64,000 nt of DNA. Origin: Pseudomonas khavaziana. GTDB taxonomy: Bacteria; Pseudomonadota; Gammaproteobacteria; Pseudomonadales; Pseudomonadaceae. A program made the position numbers and the translations under genes. Under the pieces are notes generated by a model. That model ran no database searches. It had not been told where the DNA came from and saw only the letters and a list, made by a program, of their open reading frames with translations. Shown here piece after piece: positions 1 to 8,415 of the stretch. The stretch covers positions 88,622 to 152,621 of the forward strand of contig NZ_JAHSTT010000013.1 of NCBI RefSeq assembly GCF_019145205.1. Direction: 5' to 3'. Positions within the stretch are counted from its first letter, which is position 1, and every line of letters begins with the position of its first letter.

Positions 1-1503
1 GACGTGGGCTTCGACGACAGCGGTCGCCTGCACGGCATCAACCTGGAACTGGCGGGTAACTGCGGCTGCTCGCCGGACCTGTCCAATTCGATTGTCGACC
101 GCGCCATGTTCCACGCCGACAACTCGTATTACCTGGGCGATGCCACGGTCAATGGCCATCGCTGCAAGACCAACACCGCGTCCAACACCGCCTACCGCGG
201 CTTCGGCGGTCCCCAGGGCATGGTCGCCATCGAGGAAGTGATGGACGCCATCGCTCGCCATCTGGCCCTTGATCCGTTGGTGGTGCGCAAGGCCAATTAC
301 TACGGCAAGACCGAGCGCAACGTCACCCATTACTACCAGACCGTCGAACACAATATGCTCGAAGAGATGACCGCCGAGCTTGAAGCCAGCAGCCAGTATG
401 CCGAGCGCCGCGACGCGATTCGCCTGTACAACGCCCACAGCCCGATCCTGAAAAAGGGCCTGGCGCTGACCCCGGTGAAATTCGGCATTTCCTTTACCGC
501 CAGCTTCCTCAACCAGGCCGGTGCGTTGATCCATATCTACACCGACGGCAGCATCCACTTGAACCACGGCGGCACCGAGATGGGCCAGGGCTTGAACACC
601 AAGGTCGCCCAGGTGGTGGCTGAAGTGTTCCAGGTGGACATCGATCGCGTACAGATCACTGCCACCAACACCGACAAGGTGCCCAACACCTCGCCCACTG
701 CCGCTTCCAGCGGTGCGGACCTTAACGGCAAGGCGGCGCAGAATGCCGCTGAGACCATCAAGCAGCGCCTGGTGGAATTTGCCGCGCGCAAGTACGACGT
801 CAGCGAAGCGGACGTGGAGTTCCGCAACGGCCATGTGCGCATACGCGAGCAGATCCTGACGTTCGAAGCGTTGATCCAGCAGGCGTATTTCGCCCAGGTC
901 TCGCTGTCGAGCACCGGCTTCTACAAGACCCCGAAAATCTTCTACGACCGCAGTCAGGCGCGGGGCCGGCCGTTCTACTACTACGCCTTCGGCGCCGCCT
1001 GTTGTGAAGTGATCGTCGACACCCTGACCGGCGAATACAAGATGCTGCGCACCGACATCCTCCACGACGTGGGCGCCTCGCTTAACCCGGCTATCGACAT
1101 CGGCCAGGTCGAAGGCGGCTTTATCCAGGGCATGGGCTGGCTGACCATGGAAGAGCTGGTGTGGAACGACAAGGGCAAGCTGATGACCAACGGCCCGGCC
1201 AGCTACAAGATCCCCGCCGTAGCGGACATGCCGCTGGACCTGCGGGTCAAGCTGGTGGAAAACCGCAAGAACCCGGAAGACACGGTGTTCCACTCCAAGG
1301 CCGTGGGTGAGCCGCCGTTCATGCTCGGGATTGCTTCGTGGTGCGCGATCAAGGATGCGGTGGCGAGTTTGGCTGACTATCGCCAGCAGCCGAAGATCGA
1401 TGCGCCGGCGACGCCGGAGCGGGTGTTGTGGGGGTGTGAGCAGATGCGGCAGGTTCAGGCGGTGAAGGCCATTGAGGCTGAAACTGAGATGGCTTCGCTC
1501 TAG
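1..1503 (+). CDS. xdhB: Xanthine dehydrogenase, molybdopterin-binding subunit (3' part)
   Basis: This is the C-terminal about 500 residues of the large molybdenum subunit of xanthine dehydrogenase, which oxidises hypoxanthine to xanthine and urate in the cytoplasm. The gene is cut by the window edge, so its start is not visible. Family motifs are present: RGFGGPQG, GGTEMGQGLNTK in the molybdopterin-binding region, and AVGEPPFMLG near the C-terminus, which carries the catalytic glutamate. The gene reads to TAG at 1501-1503. It is followed by a REP pair and then by xdhC and guaD on the same strand, the usual Pseudomonas purine-catabolism order. The xdhA subunit should lie just left of the window. 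Confidence 0.95.
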   Translation, partial: DVGFDDSGRLHGINLELAGNCGCSPDLSNSIVDRAMFHADNSYYLGDATVNGHRCKTNTASNTAYRGFGGPQGMVAIEEVMDAIARHLALDPLVVRKANYYGKTERNVTHYYQTVEHNMLEEMTAELEASSQYAERRDAIRLYNAHSPILKKGLALTPVKFGISFTASFLNQAGALIHIYTDGSIHLNHGGTEMGQGLNTKVAQVVAEVFQVDIDRVQITATNTDKVPNTSPTAASSGADLNGKAAQNAAETIKQRLVEFAARKYDVSEADVEFRNGHVRIREQILTFEALIQQAYFAQVSLSSTGFYKTPKIFYDRSQARGRPFYYYAFGAACCEVIVDTLTGEYKMLRTDILHDVGASLNPAIDIGQVEGGFIQGMGWLTMEELVWNDKGKLMTNGPASYKIPAVADMPLDLRVKLVENRKNPEDTVFHSKAVGEPPFMLGIASWCAIKDAVASLADYRQQPKIDAPATPERVLWGCEQMRQVQAVKAIEAETEMASL

Positions 1504-1516
1504 ACCGCGGCGCTGC

Positions 1517-1589
1517 CATCGGGAGCAAGCCCCCTCCCACATTTGAAGGTATTCACAGAGCAAATGTGGGAGGGGGCTTGCTCCCGATG
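1517..1589. repeat. REP pair (REPIN), GGGAGGGGGCTTGCTCCC family
   Basis: Two inverted copies of a REP sequence, each containing AGGGGGCTTGCTCCCGAT or its complement, flank a short spacer and can fold into one long hairpin. The element lies between xdhB and xdhC. Related copies lie at 3803, 47869, 51822, 59643 and 61274. Confidence 0.9.
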
Positions 1590-1624
1590 ACGACCGAACT
1601 GACAACAGTAATGTTGAGGTGAAC

Positions 1625-2464
1625 ATGAACAACTGGATCAGCGCCCTCGCCACCTTGCAAGACCAGGGCGAACCTTGCGTCCTGGTGACCATCATCGAAG
1701 AGCTCGGCTCCACGCCGCGTAATGCCGGCTCCAAGATGGTCATCAGCGCCGCCCATACCTTCGACACCATCGGCGGTGGGCACCTGGAATACAAGGCGAT
1801 GCAGCTCGCCCGCGACATGCTCGCCCGCGGCCAGCAGAACACCCATCTGGAGCGCTTCAGCCTCGGTGCCAGCCTCGGCCAGTGCTGTGGTGGCGTGACC
1901 GTGCTGCTGTTCGAACCCATGGGCCAGGTGCAGGCGCAGATTGCGGTATTCGGTGCCGGCCACGTCGGTCGTGCGCTGGTGCCGTTACTGGCGAACCTGC
2001 CGTGCCGGGTGCGCTGGATCGACTCCCGCGATCAGGAATTCCCAGAGAATATCCCCCAAGGCGTGCGTAAAATCGTCAGCGAAGAGCCGATCGATGAAAT
2101 TGCCGACCTGCCAGCGGGTAGTTACTGCATCGTCATGACCCACAATCACTCGCTGGACCTGGAACTGACTGCCGCCCTGCTCAAGCGCAATGACTTCGCC
2201 TACTTCGGCCTGATCGGCTCGAAGACCAAGCGCGTGAAATTCGAACACCGCCTGCGTGACCGCGGCTTCGACACCGCGCAGCTGCAACGCATGCGCTGCC
2301 CTATGGGCCTCACCGAGGTGAAGGGCAAGTTGCCGGTGGAGATCGCCATTTCCATCGCCGGCGAAATCATCGCCACCTATAACGCCAATTTCGGCCAGCA
2401 CACTGCCGGCGCCGAACCCATTGCCAAATTGCTGCCGGCTTCGCGCCGCAGCCAAGCTATCTAA
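1625..2464 (+). CDS. xdhC: Xanthine dehydrogenase accessory protein XdhC
   Basis: A 279-residue XdhC/CoxI-family chaperone. Members bind molybdenum cofactor, promote its sulfuration and insert it into xanthine dehydrogenase. The N-terminal XdhC_CoxI region includes ELGSTPRNAGSKM and GGGHLEYKA. A C-terminal Rossmann-like region starts at VFGAGHVGRALVPLL. ATG at 1625 is preferred over the in-frame GTG at 1619 because GAGG at 1616-1619 then sits 5 bases upstream. It lies between xdhB and guaD, 12 bases before guaD, so the three are probably co-transcribed even though a REP pair separates xdhB and xdhC. Confidence 0.95.
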   Translation: MNNWISALATLQDQGEPCVLVTIIEELGSTPRNAGSKMVISAAHTFDTIGGGHLEYKAMQLARDMLARGQQNTHLERFSLGASLGQCCGGVTVLLFEPMGQVQAQIAVFGAGHVGRALVPLLANLPCRVRWIDSRDQEFPENIPQGVRKIVSEEPIDEIADLPAGSYCIVMTHNHSLDLELTAALLKRNDFAYFGLIGSKTKRVKFEHRLRDRGFDTAQLQRMRCPMGLTEVKGKLPVEIAISIAGEIIATYNANFGQHTAGAEPIAKLLPASRRSQAI

Positions 2465-2476
2465 GTTGAGATAACC

Positions 2477-3781
2477 ATGCCTTTGACTCGCAAAGCCTAC
2501 CGTGCCGCCATCCTGCACAGCATCGACGACCCTGCCGTGGTTGGCATCGAAGCCTCCTACGAGTATTTCGAAGATGGCCTGCTGGTGATCGACAATGGCC
2601 AGATCAGCGCGCTCGGTCACGCCAGCGATCTGCTGCCGAGCTTGCCTGCCGATATCGACATCACCCACTACCAGGACGCGCTGATCACCCCCGGCCTGAT
2701 CGACACCCATATCCACCTGCCGCAGACCGGCATGGTCGGTGCCTATGGCGAGCAACTGCTGGATTGGCTCAACACCTACACCTTCCCGTGTGAAAGCCAG
2801 TTCGCCGACAAGGCCCACGCCGAAGAAGTCGCGGATATCTTCATCAAGGAACTGCTGCGCAACGGCACCACCACTGCGTTGGTATTCGGCAGCGTGCACC
2901 CCCAGTCGGTGAACGCATTCTTTGAAGCCGCCGAAAAACTCGACCTGCGCATGATCGCCGGCAAGGTGATGATGGACCGCAACGCGCCGGACTATCTGAC
3001 TGATACGCCTGAATCCGGCTACCAGGAAAGCAAGGCGCTGATCGAACGCTGGCACGGCAAGGGCCGCTTGCACTATGCGGTGACGCCTCGCTTCGCCCCG
3101 ACCAGCACGCCGGAACAATTGACGCTGGCCGGGAAACTGCTGGGGGAATACCCGGACCTGTACATGCAGACCCACATCAGCGAGAACAAGCAGGAAGTCG
3201 AGTGGGTGAAGGAACTGTTCCCGGAGCGCAGCGGCTACCTGGATGTGTACGACCACTACAAACTGCTGGGCGAGCGCTCGGTATTTGCCCACGGCGTGCA
3301 CCTGTGTGATGACGAGTGCGCACGCTTGGCAGAGGCCGGCTCGGCGGTCGCATTCTGCCCGACGTCGAACCTCTTTCTCGGCAGTGGTTTGTTCAACCTG
3401 CCGATGGCGGAAAAACACAAACTCAACGTAGGCCTGGGCACCGATGTGGGTGGCGGTACCAGCTTTTCGCTCCTGCAAACCCTGAATGAAGCCTACAAGG
3501 TCATGCAGTTGCAGGGCGCACGGTTAAGCCCGTTCAAGTCGCTGTACCTGGCGACACTGGGTGGTGCGCGGGCGTTGCGCCTGGAAGACAAGATCGGCAC
3601 GTTGCAGCCGGGCACGGATGCGGACTTTTTGGTGCTGGACTACAACGCCACGCCGCTGCTCAGCTATCGCTTGAAGCAGGCCAATAATATTGCCGAGACG
3701 TTGTTTGTGCTGATGACACTGGGGGATGATCGAGCGGTGTTGCAGACCTATGCGGCTGGGCAGTTGGTGCATCAACGCTGA
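2477..3781 (+). CDS. guaD: Guanine deaminase
   Basis: A 434-residue amidohydrolase-fold enzyme that deaminates guanine to xanthine, feeding xanthine dehydrogenase encoded just upstream. Metal-binding motifs are visible: DTHIHLPQTG (HxH), the later histidine in QTHISENKQE, FAHGVHL, and the aspartate in GLGTDVGGG. Length and the C-terminal LQPGTDADFLVLD segment fit GuaD. ATG 2477 has GAGATAACC upstream. The short gap from xdhC indicates an operon. A REP pair follows the stop. Confidence 0.95.
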   Translation: MPLTRKAYRAAILHSIDDPAVVGIEASYEYFEDGLLVIDNGQISALGHASDLLPSLPADIDITHYQDALITPGLIDTHIHLPQTGMVGAYGEQLLDWLNTYTFPCESQFADKAHAEEVADIFIKELLRNGTTTALVFGSVHPQSVNAFFEAAEKLDLRMIAGKVMMDRNAPDYLTDTPESGYQESKALIERWHGKGRLHYAVTPRFAPTSTPEQLTLAGKLLGEYPDLYMQTHISENKQEVEWVKELFPERSGYLDVYDHYKLLGERSVFAHGVHLCDDECARLAEAGSAVAFCPTSNLFLGSGLFNLPMAEKHKLNVGLGTDVGGGTSFSLLQTLNEAYKVMQLQGARLSPFKSLYLATLGGARALRLEDKIGTLQPGTDADFLVLDYNATPLLSYRLKQANNIAETLFVLMTLGDDRAVLQTYAAGQLVHQR

Positions 3782-3802
3782 TTCCAGCCACAGCACAAAA
3801 CC

Positions 3803-3889
3803 AATGTGGGAGGGGCTTGCTCCCGATAGCGGTGTGTCAGTCAGCCTATCTGCTACTGTCACTCTGCTATCGAGCAAGCCCTCCATTTT
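3803..3889. repeat. REP pair (REPIN), degenerate right arm
   Basis: A left arm with GTGGGAGGGGCTTGCTCCCG is opposed by a weaker right arm, CTATCGAGCAAGCCCTCC. It lies between the convergent guaD and gntR genes, where it could act as a bidirectional 3'-end hairpin. Confidence 0.85.
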
Positions 3890-3907
3890 CCGAGTGAATC
3901 AGGGAGA

Positions 3908-4672
3908 TTAGAGTTTTACCGACGGGCGCCCTGGCTTCTTGGTCTGTAAAAGGTGCGAGAACACCGCATGCAGGTCATCCGACGCGCTTTCCTCATCGAG
4001 GTTGAGCTTGCTGTCGATGTGGTCCATGTGATGCATCATCAGGTTCACCGCCAGCACCGCATCGCGGGCTTCGATCGCGTCGATCAACTGGGTGTGTTCA
4101 TCGTAGGAGCAGTGCGAGCGGTTGCCACTTTCGTACTGGGCGATGATCAATGAGGTCTGGGACACCAGGCTGCGTTGGAAGCTGATCAGCGGCGCGTTCT
4201 TTGCTGCCTCGGCCAGTTTCAGGTGGAATTCGCCCGAAAGGCGGATACCCGCACCGCGATCGCCACGGGAAAAGCTGTCGCGCTCGTCGTTGACCATCTG
4301 GCGCAACTCGGCCAACTGCTCGGCTGTGGCGTGCTGCACCGCCAATTCAGTGATCGCCCGCTCCACCAGGCGCCGGGCCATGAATACCTGGCGCGCTTCT
4401 TCCACGCTTGGGCTGGCAACCACCGCGCCGCGATTGGGCCGCAGCAGCACCACGCCTTCATGGGCCAGGCGCGACAGCGCACGGCGGATGATGGTGCGGC
4501 TCACGCCGAAGATCTCGCCCAGTGCCTCTTCACTCAATTTGGTTCCGGGCGCCAGGCGTTGTTCGAGGATCGCCTCGAAAATATGCGCGTAGACGATATC
4601 GTCCTGGGTTCCGCTGCGACCGGCCTTGCCGGCTCGCGGTTGTTTCTTGAGAGGTTGCAACTGTTCGTTCAT
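3908..4672 (-). CDS. GntR-family (FCD type) transcriptional regulator
   Basis: A 254-residue regulator with an N-terminal winged helix-turn-helix (residues about 20-85, containing KLSEEALGEIFGVSRTIIRRAL) and a C-terminal all-helical FCD ligand-binding domain. It is convergent with guaD and divergent from the BenE-type transporter, so it may control purine catabolism, the transporter, or both. ATG 4672 (MNEQLQPL) is preferred. A GTG at 4744 would extend it by 24 residues but has no convincing ribosome-binding site and lies next to the likely operator at 4754-4768. The ligand cannot be told from the sequence. Confidence 0.9.
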   Translation of the reverse strand: MNEQLQPLKKQPRAGKAGRSGTQDDIVYAHIFEAILEQRLAPGTKLSEEALGEIFGVSRTIIRRALSRLAHEGVVLLRPNRGAVVASPSVEEARQVFMARRLVERAITELAVQHATAEQLAELRQMVNDERDSFSRGDRGAGIRLSGEFHLKLAEAAKNAPLISFQRSLVSQTSLIIAQYESGNRSHCSYDEHTQLIDAIEARDAVLAVNLMMHHMDHIDSKLNLDEESASDDLHAVFSHLLQTKKPGRPSVKL

Positions 4673-4753
4673 GGGCACTCGGGTAGGGAGAACGGCGGCG
4701 AAATAACGGTAATACGGCAACAAAGGTTCGCTGGCAAGTATCACCTAAAAACA

Positions 4754-4768
4754 GTGCACATTGTACAC
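4754..4768. promoter_or_regulatory. Candidate GntR operator, GTGCACATTGTACAC
   Basis: A 15-base imperfect palindrome (12 of 15 positions symmetric) upstream of the GntR gene, between it and the BenE-type transporter. Size and TGTAC core suit an FCD-GntR dimer. Autoregulation is inferred from position only. Confidence 0.5.
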
Positions 4769-4875
4769 AACCCGATGCGCCAACACACTGTACGGCTGTT
4801 TGCGGCCCCGGCTGTATTGCAATGACTCGTTACGTTTGAGTTTAGGCTTGATTCCACGATTTCCCACGCCCTCTT

Positions 4876-4975
4876 TGTAGGAGCGAGCTTGCTCGCGAAA
4901 AACCTGAGAGCGCCACGGTTATTCAGGTAGCCCGCGTTATCGTTGACGTTTTTCGCGAGCAAGCTCGCTCCTACA
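4876..4975. repeat. REPIN, TGTAGGAGCGAGCTTGCTCGCGA family
   Basis: Inverted arms TAGGAGCGAGCTTGCTCGCG and its complement surround a spacer containing CGCGTTATCGTTGACG. The same arms and a related spacer recur at 9892, 12537, 46159 and 53127. It occupies most of the gap upstream of the BenE-type gene; the rest of 4673-5003 holds the GntR operator and presumably promoters. Confidence 0.92.
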
Positions 4976-5003
4976 GGAAGCCTGACACAAGGATCATCGC
5001 TCC

Positions 5004-6194
5004 ATGACCGATGCCACCCAAGCGCCCTTGCGCCCGCTGGCCGATACTTCCGCGTCGGCCGTCGTCGCCGGCTTTATCGCCATGATGACCGGCTACACCA
5101 GTTCCCTGGTGCTGATGTTCCAGGCCGGCCAGGCCGCCGGCTTGACCACGGCGCAGATTTCCTCGTGGATCTGGGCGATTTCCATCGGCATGGCGGTGTG
5201 CAGCATCGGCCTGTCGTTGCGCTATCGCACGCCTATCACCATCGCCTGGTCCACACCCGGCGCGGCGCTGTTGATCACAAGTTTAGGCGGCGTGAGTTAT
5301 GGCGAGGCCATTGGCGCCTACATCACCTGCGCGGTGCTGGTAACGATTTGCGGGTTGACCGGCAGCTTTGAAAAGCTGGTCAAGCGGATCCCGGCGTCGC
5401 TGGCGGCGGCACTGCTGGCGGGAATCCTGTTCAAGATCGGCAGCGAGATTTTTGTCGCCGCGCAGCATCGTACCGGACTGGTGCTGGGGATGTTTTTCAC
5501 CTATCTGGTCATCAAGCGTCTGTCCCCGCGTTATGCCGTGCTCGCCGCGTTGCTGATTGGCACCGCGCTGTCTGGGTTGATGGGGTTGTTGGATTTCAGC
5601 GGCTTCCACCTGGAAGTGGCGACCCCGGTGTGGACCACGCCGCACTTCTCACTGGCGGCGACCATCAGCATCGGCATTCCATTGTTCGTGGTGGCCATGA
5701 CCTCGCAGAACATGCCCGGCGTTGCCGTGCTGCGGGCCGACGGCTACAACGTGCCGGCGTCGCCGCTGATCACCACCACCGGCCTGGCCTCGCTGGTGCT
5801 GGCACCGTTCGGCTCCCACGGTATCAACCTGGCGGCCATCAGCGCGGCGATCTGCACCGGGCCCCATGCCCATGAAGACCGCAACAAGCGCTACACCGCA
5901 GCGGTGTGGTGCGGGGTGTTCTACGGGATTGCCGGGGTATTCGGCGCCACGTTGGCGGCACTGTTCGCAGCGCTGCCAAAGGAATTGGTACTGTCGATTG
6001 CAGCCCTGGCGCTGTTTGGCTCAATCATCAACGGCCTGAGTATTGCCATGAATGAGCCGAAAGAACGGGAAGCGGCGCTGATCACCTTTATGGTCACGGC
6101 GTCAGGCTTGACGTTGTTTTCCATCGGTTCGGCGTTCTGGGGGATTGTGGCGGGGGTGCTGACGTTGCTGATTCTGAATTGGCGCAAGGCATAA
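5004..6194 (+). CDS. BenE-family proton symporter (benzoate-type transporter)
   Basis: A 396-residue inner-membrane protein with about 11-12 hydrophobic helices. It matches the BenE family by TGYTSSLVLMFQAGQAAGL near residues 30-50, the STPGAALL segment, and a TSQNMPGVAVLRADGY loop about residue 230. Characterised members import benzoate with protons. No benABC genes are near; the neighbours are purine genes and a divergent GntR gene, so the true substrate is uncertain. ATG 5004 follows AAGGATCATCGCTCC. Its terminator has been split by an insertion sequence starting 18 bases after the stop. Confidence 0.88.
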   Translation: MTDATQAPLRPLADTSASAVVAGFIAMMTGYTSSLVLMFQAGQAAGLTTAQISSWIWAISIGMAVCSIGLSLRYRTPITIAWSTPGAALLITSLGGVSYGEAIGAYITCAVLVTICGLTGSFEKLVKRIPASLAAALLAGILFKIGSEIFVAAQHRTGLVLGMFFTYLVIKRLSPRYAVLAALLIGTALSGLMGLLDFSGFHLEVATPVWTTPHFSLAATISIGIPLFVVAMTSQNMPGVAVLRADGYNVPASPLITTTGLASLVLAPFGSHGINLAAISAAICTGPHAHEDRNKRYTAAVWCGVFYGIAGVFGATLAALFAALPKELVLSIAALALFGSIINGLSIAMNEPKEREAALITFMVTASGLTLFSIGSAFWGIVAGVLTLLILNWRKA

Positions 6195-6212
6195 AAAAAC
6201 GGCGACCCTCAG
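6193..6212. terminator. Left half of the benE/yggL terminator, interrupted by the IS
   Basis: An A-tract plus CGGCGACC (6200-6207) directly after the benE stop. Its pairing partner GGTCGCCG plus a T-tract lies 1.6 kb away at 7816-7830. The IS target duplication CTCAG occupies 6208-6212. Confidence 0.85.
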
Positions 6213-6245
6213 CAGACTGTGTGAAAACGCAGTCTGCCGCTGTTT

Positions 6246-6283
6246 AAAAGCCAATGCCCCGACTTGTCGGGGCATTGGCTTTT
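6246..6283 (-). terminator. Terminator downstream of the transposase
   Basis: AAAAGCCAATGCCCCGAC, loop TTG, and the exact complement ending TTTT form an 18-base-pair stem starting 27 bases after the transposase stop. It would end transposase transcription inside the element. Confidence 0.8.
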
Positions 6284-6309
6284 CTGAAATCTGAAAAATA
6301 ATGGGCCTC

Positions 6310-7734
6310 TCAGCCCATCAACGCCATCAGCTTTTGTGCTCCGAGCACCTTGATCGCCCTTTTCAGGTTGTAGGCTTGTACCGCCAGTGCCATTTCGGCT
6401 CTGGCGCCTTTCAGCTGTCGTAGCAAGAACCGGCCATTGCCAAATAGCCATTGCTTGAGATTGCCGAAGGGGTGTTCGACGATAGATCGTCGGCTAGCCA
6501 TCATCTCGGGATGGGCCCGCATTCGCTGCTCCATCCGTTCAAAAGCGGCTTCATGAGCATGGCGCGTGAGGTGGCGGCGGCTCGTTTTGGTACAGCGGCT
6601 TTTTAACGGACAAACGCCACAATCGGCGATAGTCGCCTGATAAATCCGATTGCTTTTGTTCATCTGCTTAAGTGTTAGCCATTTACCGCCAGGGCATTGA
6701 TAAGCGTCGCGTTGTTCCTCGTACTTGAAGTCCGTGCGATCAAAAAACTCAGTACCGTCACCTTGATTGTTGACCGAGCGATTAGGCGGTACGAAGGCCA
6801 TGATGCCGACATCTTCACAGGCTTGAAACTGTTCGCCATTGGAGTAGCCGGCATCGGCCGTGACGCTTAATTGCGATTGATTCAGCTCGGTTTTAGCAGC
6901 TTTTGCCATTGGCTCAAGCTGCTGCCGATCAGAGCCATCCTGAGTTACCTCGTGGTGCAGAATCAGACAATGTTCAGCGTCCACGGCGCTTTGGATGTTG
7001 TACGCCACGAACTTGCCAGAAGGCGTGCGCATTTTTTGCGCATCGGACTCGCCCACAATGTGTTGAACCAGACCTTGAGCTTCCATGAGCAGTTGGCAGG
7101 TCTGGTTATTGGCCTTTTTTACCTGCAACTCCCGAAGCGTCGCCTGCACCGCCGAGCGGTCAATGGATTCCCCTTCCTCGCCACGATCCGCCTCATCGAG
7201 CTGCGCCAAATAGCGTTCAATGCGCTTCTCGAGCGCCGCTTCCTGGTGTTTGAGCTTTTTCGGCGTCATGTGCTTTCGATTCGAAGCCACCGCCTGAAAC
7301 TTGCTGCCATCGATGGCCACCAGCTCGCCAGCAATCAGGCCAGCGTGTCGGCAAAACTGAACAAAGGCGCGGCAGGTGGCGCTGAACGCCGCACTGTTGT
7401 CGCGGCGAAAATCAGCGATGGTTTTGAAGTCAGGGGCCAGTCGGCCCAACAGCCACATGACTTCAACGTTGCGCTGACACTCGGCCTCGAGTCGTCGCGA
7501 CGAGCGAATACGCTGGAAATAGCCGTACAGATAGAGTTTGAGCAGATCGGCAGGATCGTACGAAGGGCGTCCCGTGGCCTTGGGTCTGGCTTTGTCGAAA
7601 CCCAACTGCTCAAGGTCCAGCAGGGAAATGTAGGCCTCGATCACCCGAACCAGATGGTCATCGGGGATAAGTTCGTCCAACGAAAGTGGAAACAGAGCGC
7701 TCTGGGAGCGGTCTTCACCTTGGATATAGCGCAT
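6310..7734 (-). CDS. IS1182-family transposase
   Basis: A 474-residue DDE transposase. The N-terminal region (DPADLLKLYLYGYFQRIRSS) is the conserved helical domain of IS1182/IS5-superfamily enzymes. The likely catalytic residues are the aspartate in VAIDGSKF, the aspartate in TADAGYSNGEQF and the glutamate in RRSIVEHPFGNLK. A CxxC segment in VCPLKSRC is typical of this group. ATG 7734 (MRYIQGED) is preferred over the upstream in-frame start at 7767, because the intervening codons lie in a strong hairpin. No Shine-Dalgarno sequence precedes the ATG, so expression is probably low. The reading frame is uninterrupted. Confidence 0.95.
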   Translation of the reverse strand: MRYIQGEDRSQSALFPLSLDELIPDDHLVRVIEAYISLLDLEQLGFDKARPKATGRPSYDPADLLKLYLYGYFQRIRSSRRLEAECQRNVEVMWLLGRLAPDFKTIADFRRDNSAAFSATCRAFVQFCRHAGLIAGELVAIDGSKFQAVASNRKHMTPKKLKHQEAALEKRIERYLAQLDEADRGEEGESIDRSAVQATLRELQVKKANNQTCQLLMEAQGLVQHIVGESDAQKMRTPSGKFVAYNIQSAVDAEHCLILHHEVTQDGSDRQQLEPMAKAAKTELNQSQLSVTADAGYSNGEQFQACEDVGIMAFVPPNRSVNNQGDGTEFFDRTDFKYEEQRDAYQCPGGKWLTLKQMNKSNRIYQATIADCGVCPLKSRCTKTSRRHLTRHAHEAAFERMEQRMRAHPEMMASRRSIVEHPFGNLKQWLFGNGRFLLRQLKGARAEMALAVQAYNLKRAIKVLGAQKLMALMG

Positions 7735-7738
7735 AAGC

Positions 7739-7770
7739 AAAATGCCCGTATCTTGCGATACGGGCATTTT
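7739..7770. other. Hairpin immediately upstream of the transposase start
   Basis: AAAATGCCCGTATC, loop TTGC, GATACGGGCATTTT: a perfect 14-base-pair stem ending 4 bases before the transposase ATG. It could terminate outside transcription entering the element or block translation from read-through mRNA. Confidence 0.75.
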
Positions 7771-7811
7771 CTTTAACCGGCCGGCAGATTGCTAGGTTTT
7801 CACACAGTCTG

Positions 7812-7830
7812 CTCAGGTCGCCGTTTTTTT
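7812..7830. terminator. Right half of the benE/yggL terminator, interrupted by the IS
   Basis: GGTCGCCG (7816-7823) followed by seven or more T. It pairs perfectly with CGGCGACC at 6200-6207. Without the IS the stem is 8 base pairs with a CTCA loop and A/T tracts on both sides, a bidirectional terminator for the convergent benE and yggL genes. The minus-strand gene yggL ends at 7836, just before this half. Confidence 0.85.
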
Positions 7831-7835
7831 TAGTA

Positions 7836-8180
7836 TCACTTGGCCGCGTTGATCGGCTTTTCCGGATACCACACGTCCAGCAGCGGGCTGACTTCAGCCT
7901 TGGTCAGCTCGGAACGGGTTTTCAGCCAGGCTTCAACAGCAGCGCGCTGCTCTTCGGAAACCGAGCCACGCTTCTGCAGGCAAACCAGACCGTAGTCGTC
8001 GCCGCCGACATAGCCCAGGCCGTTGGCTTCCATGGCTTCTTTGATGAATGCTTCGAGGAAAGCGTCGATAGCTTCTTCACTCAGGCCTTCGTTGAAGTCC
8101 AGGTTCAGTTCGAAACCCAGCTCTTGAAATTCATCAACGCACAGTTTTTTGCGCAGACGCTGGGAACGGTTAGTCGCCAT
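7836..8180 (-). CDS. yggL: YggL family (DUF469) protein, ribosome-associated
   Basis: A 114-residue protein matching the YggL/DUF469 family: MATNRSQRLRKKLCVDEFQELGF at the N-terminus and the conserved acidic FNEGLSEEAIDAFLEAFI segment. E. coli YggL has been linked to the 50S ribosomal subunit, but its role is not well settled. ATG 8180 has GAGGATTG upstream; earlier in-frame codons lack support. It is convergent with benE, and its terminator has been split by the insertion sequence. Confidence 0.88.
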   Translation of the reverse strand: MATNRSQRLRKKLCVDEFQELGFELNLDFNEGLSEEAIDAFLEAFIKEAMEANGLGYVGGDDYGLVCLQKRGSVSEEQRAAVEAWLKTRSELTKAEVSPLLDVWYPEKPINAAK

Positions 8181-8415
8181 TGGAACAATCCTCATAAGTA
8201 ATAACGGGCGGCACTTTAGCAGTTTAAGGCGGCAATTGCCCGACTCTCTGGGACGGGCGGGCAATTGCCGACAAAAAAACCGCGATTAGCAGCTATCGTT
8301 GAGCTACAAGTGGTTCCAGCTTGGGGCATAATGCCGACACTTTCGTGACCATTGAGGGATTTTCTTTCATACCCCTCACCTTTTCACCCTCCTCAGCAGT
8401 AGGGTTTTACCTCTT

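Larger units (their letters stand above)
6213..7811. mobile_element. Complete IS1182-family-like insertion sequence, about 1.6 kb
   Basis: The element is bounded by perfect 16-base terminal inverted repeats CAGACTGTGTGAAAAC (left 6213-6228, right complement 7796-7811) and by a 5-base direct repeat CTCAG at 6208-6212 and 7812-7816, the likely target duplication. It carries one minus-strand transposase. Each end also contains a subterminal inverted copy (AGTCTGC at the left; GCAGATT against AGTCTGC at the right), so each end can form its own hairpin. Intact ends, open reading frame and duplication suggest a recent insertion. Removing the element and one CTCAG rebuilds a perfect terminator hairpin. 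Confidence 0.93.

Noticed and set aside
4..30. A possible start codon for the first gene inside the window
   Set aside because: The protein is an internal part of XdhB; the real start lies left of the window.
4673..4744. N-terminal extension of the GntR regulator to GTG 4744
   Set aside because: No ribosome-binding site, and the region abuts a palindromic operator. The shorter protein fits the family.
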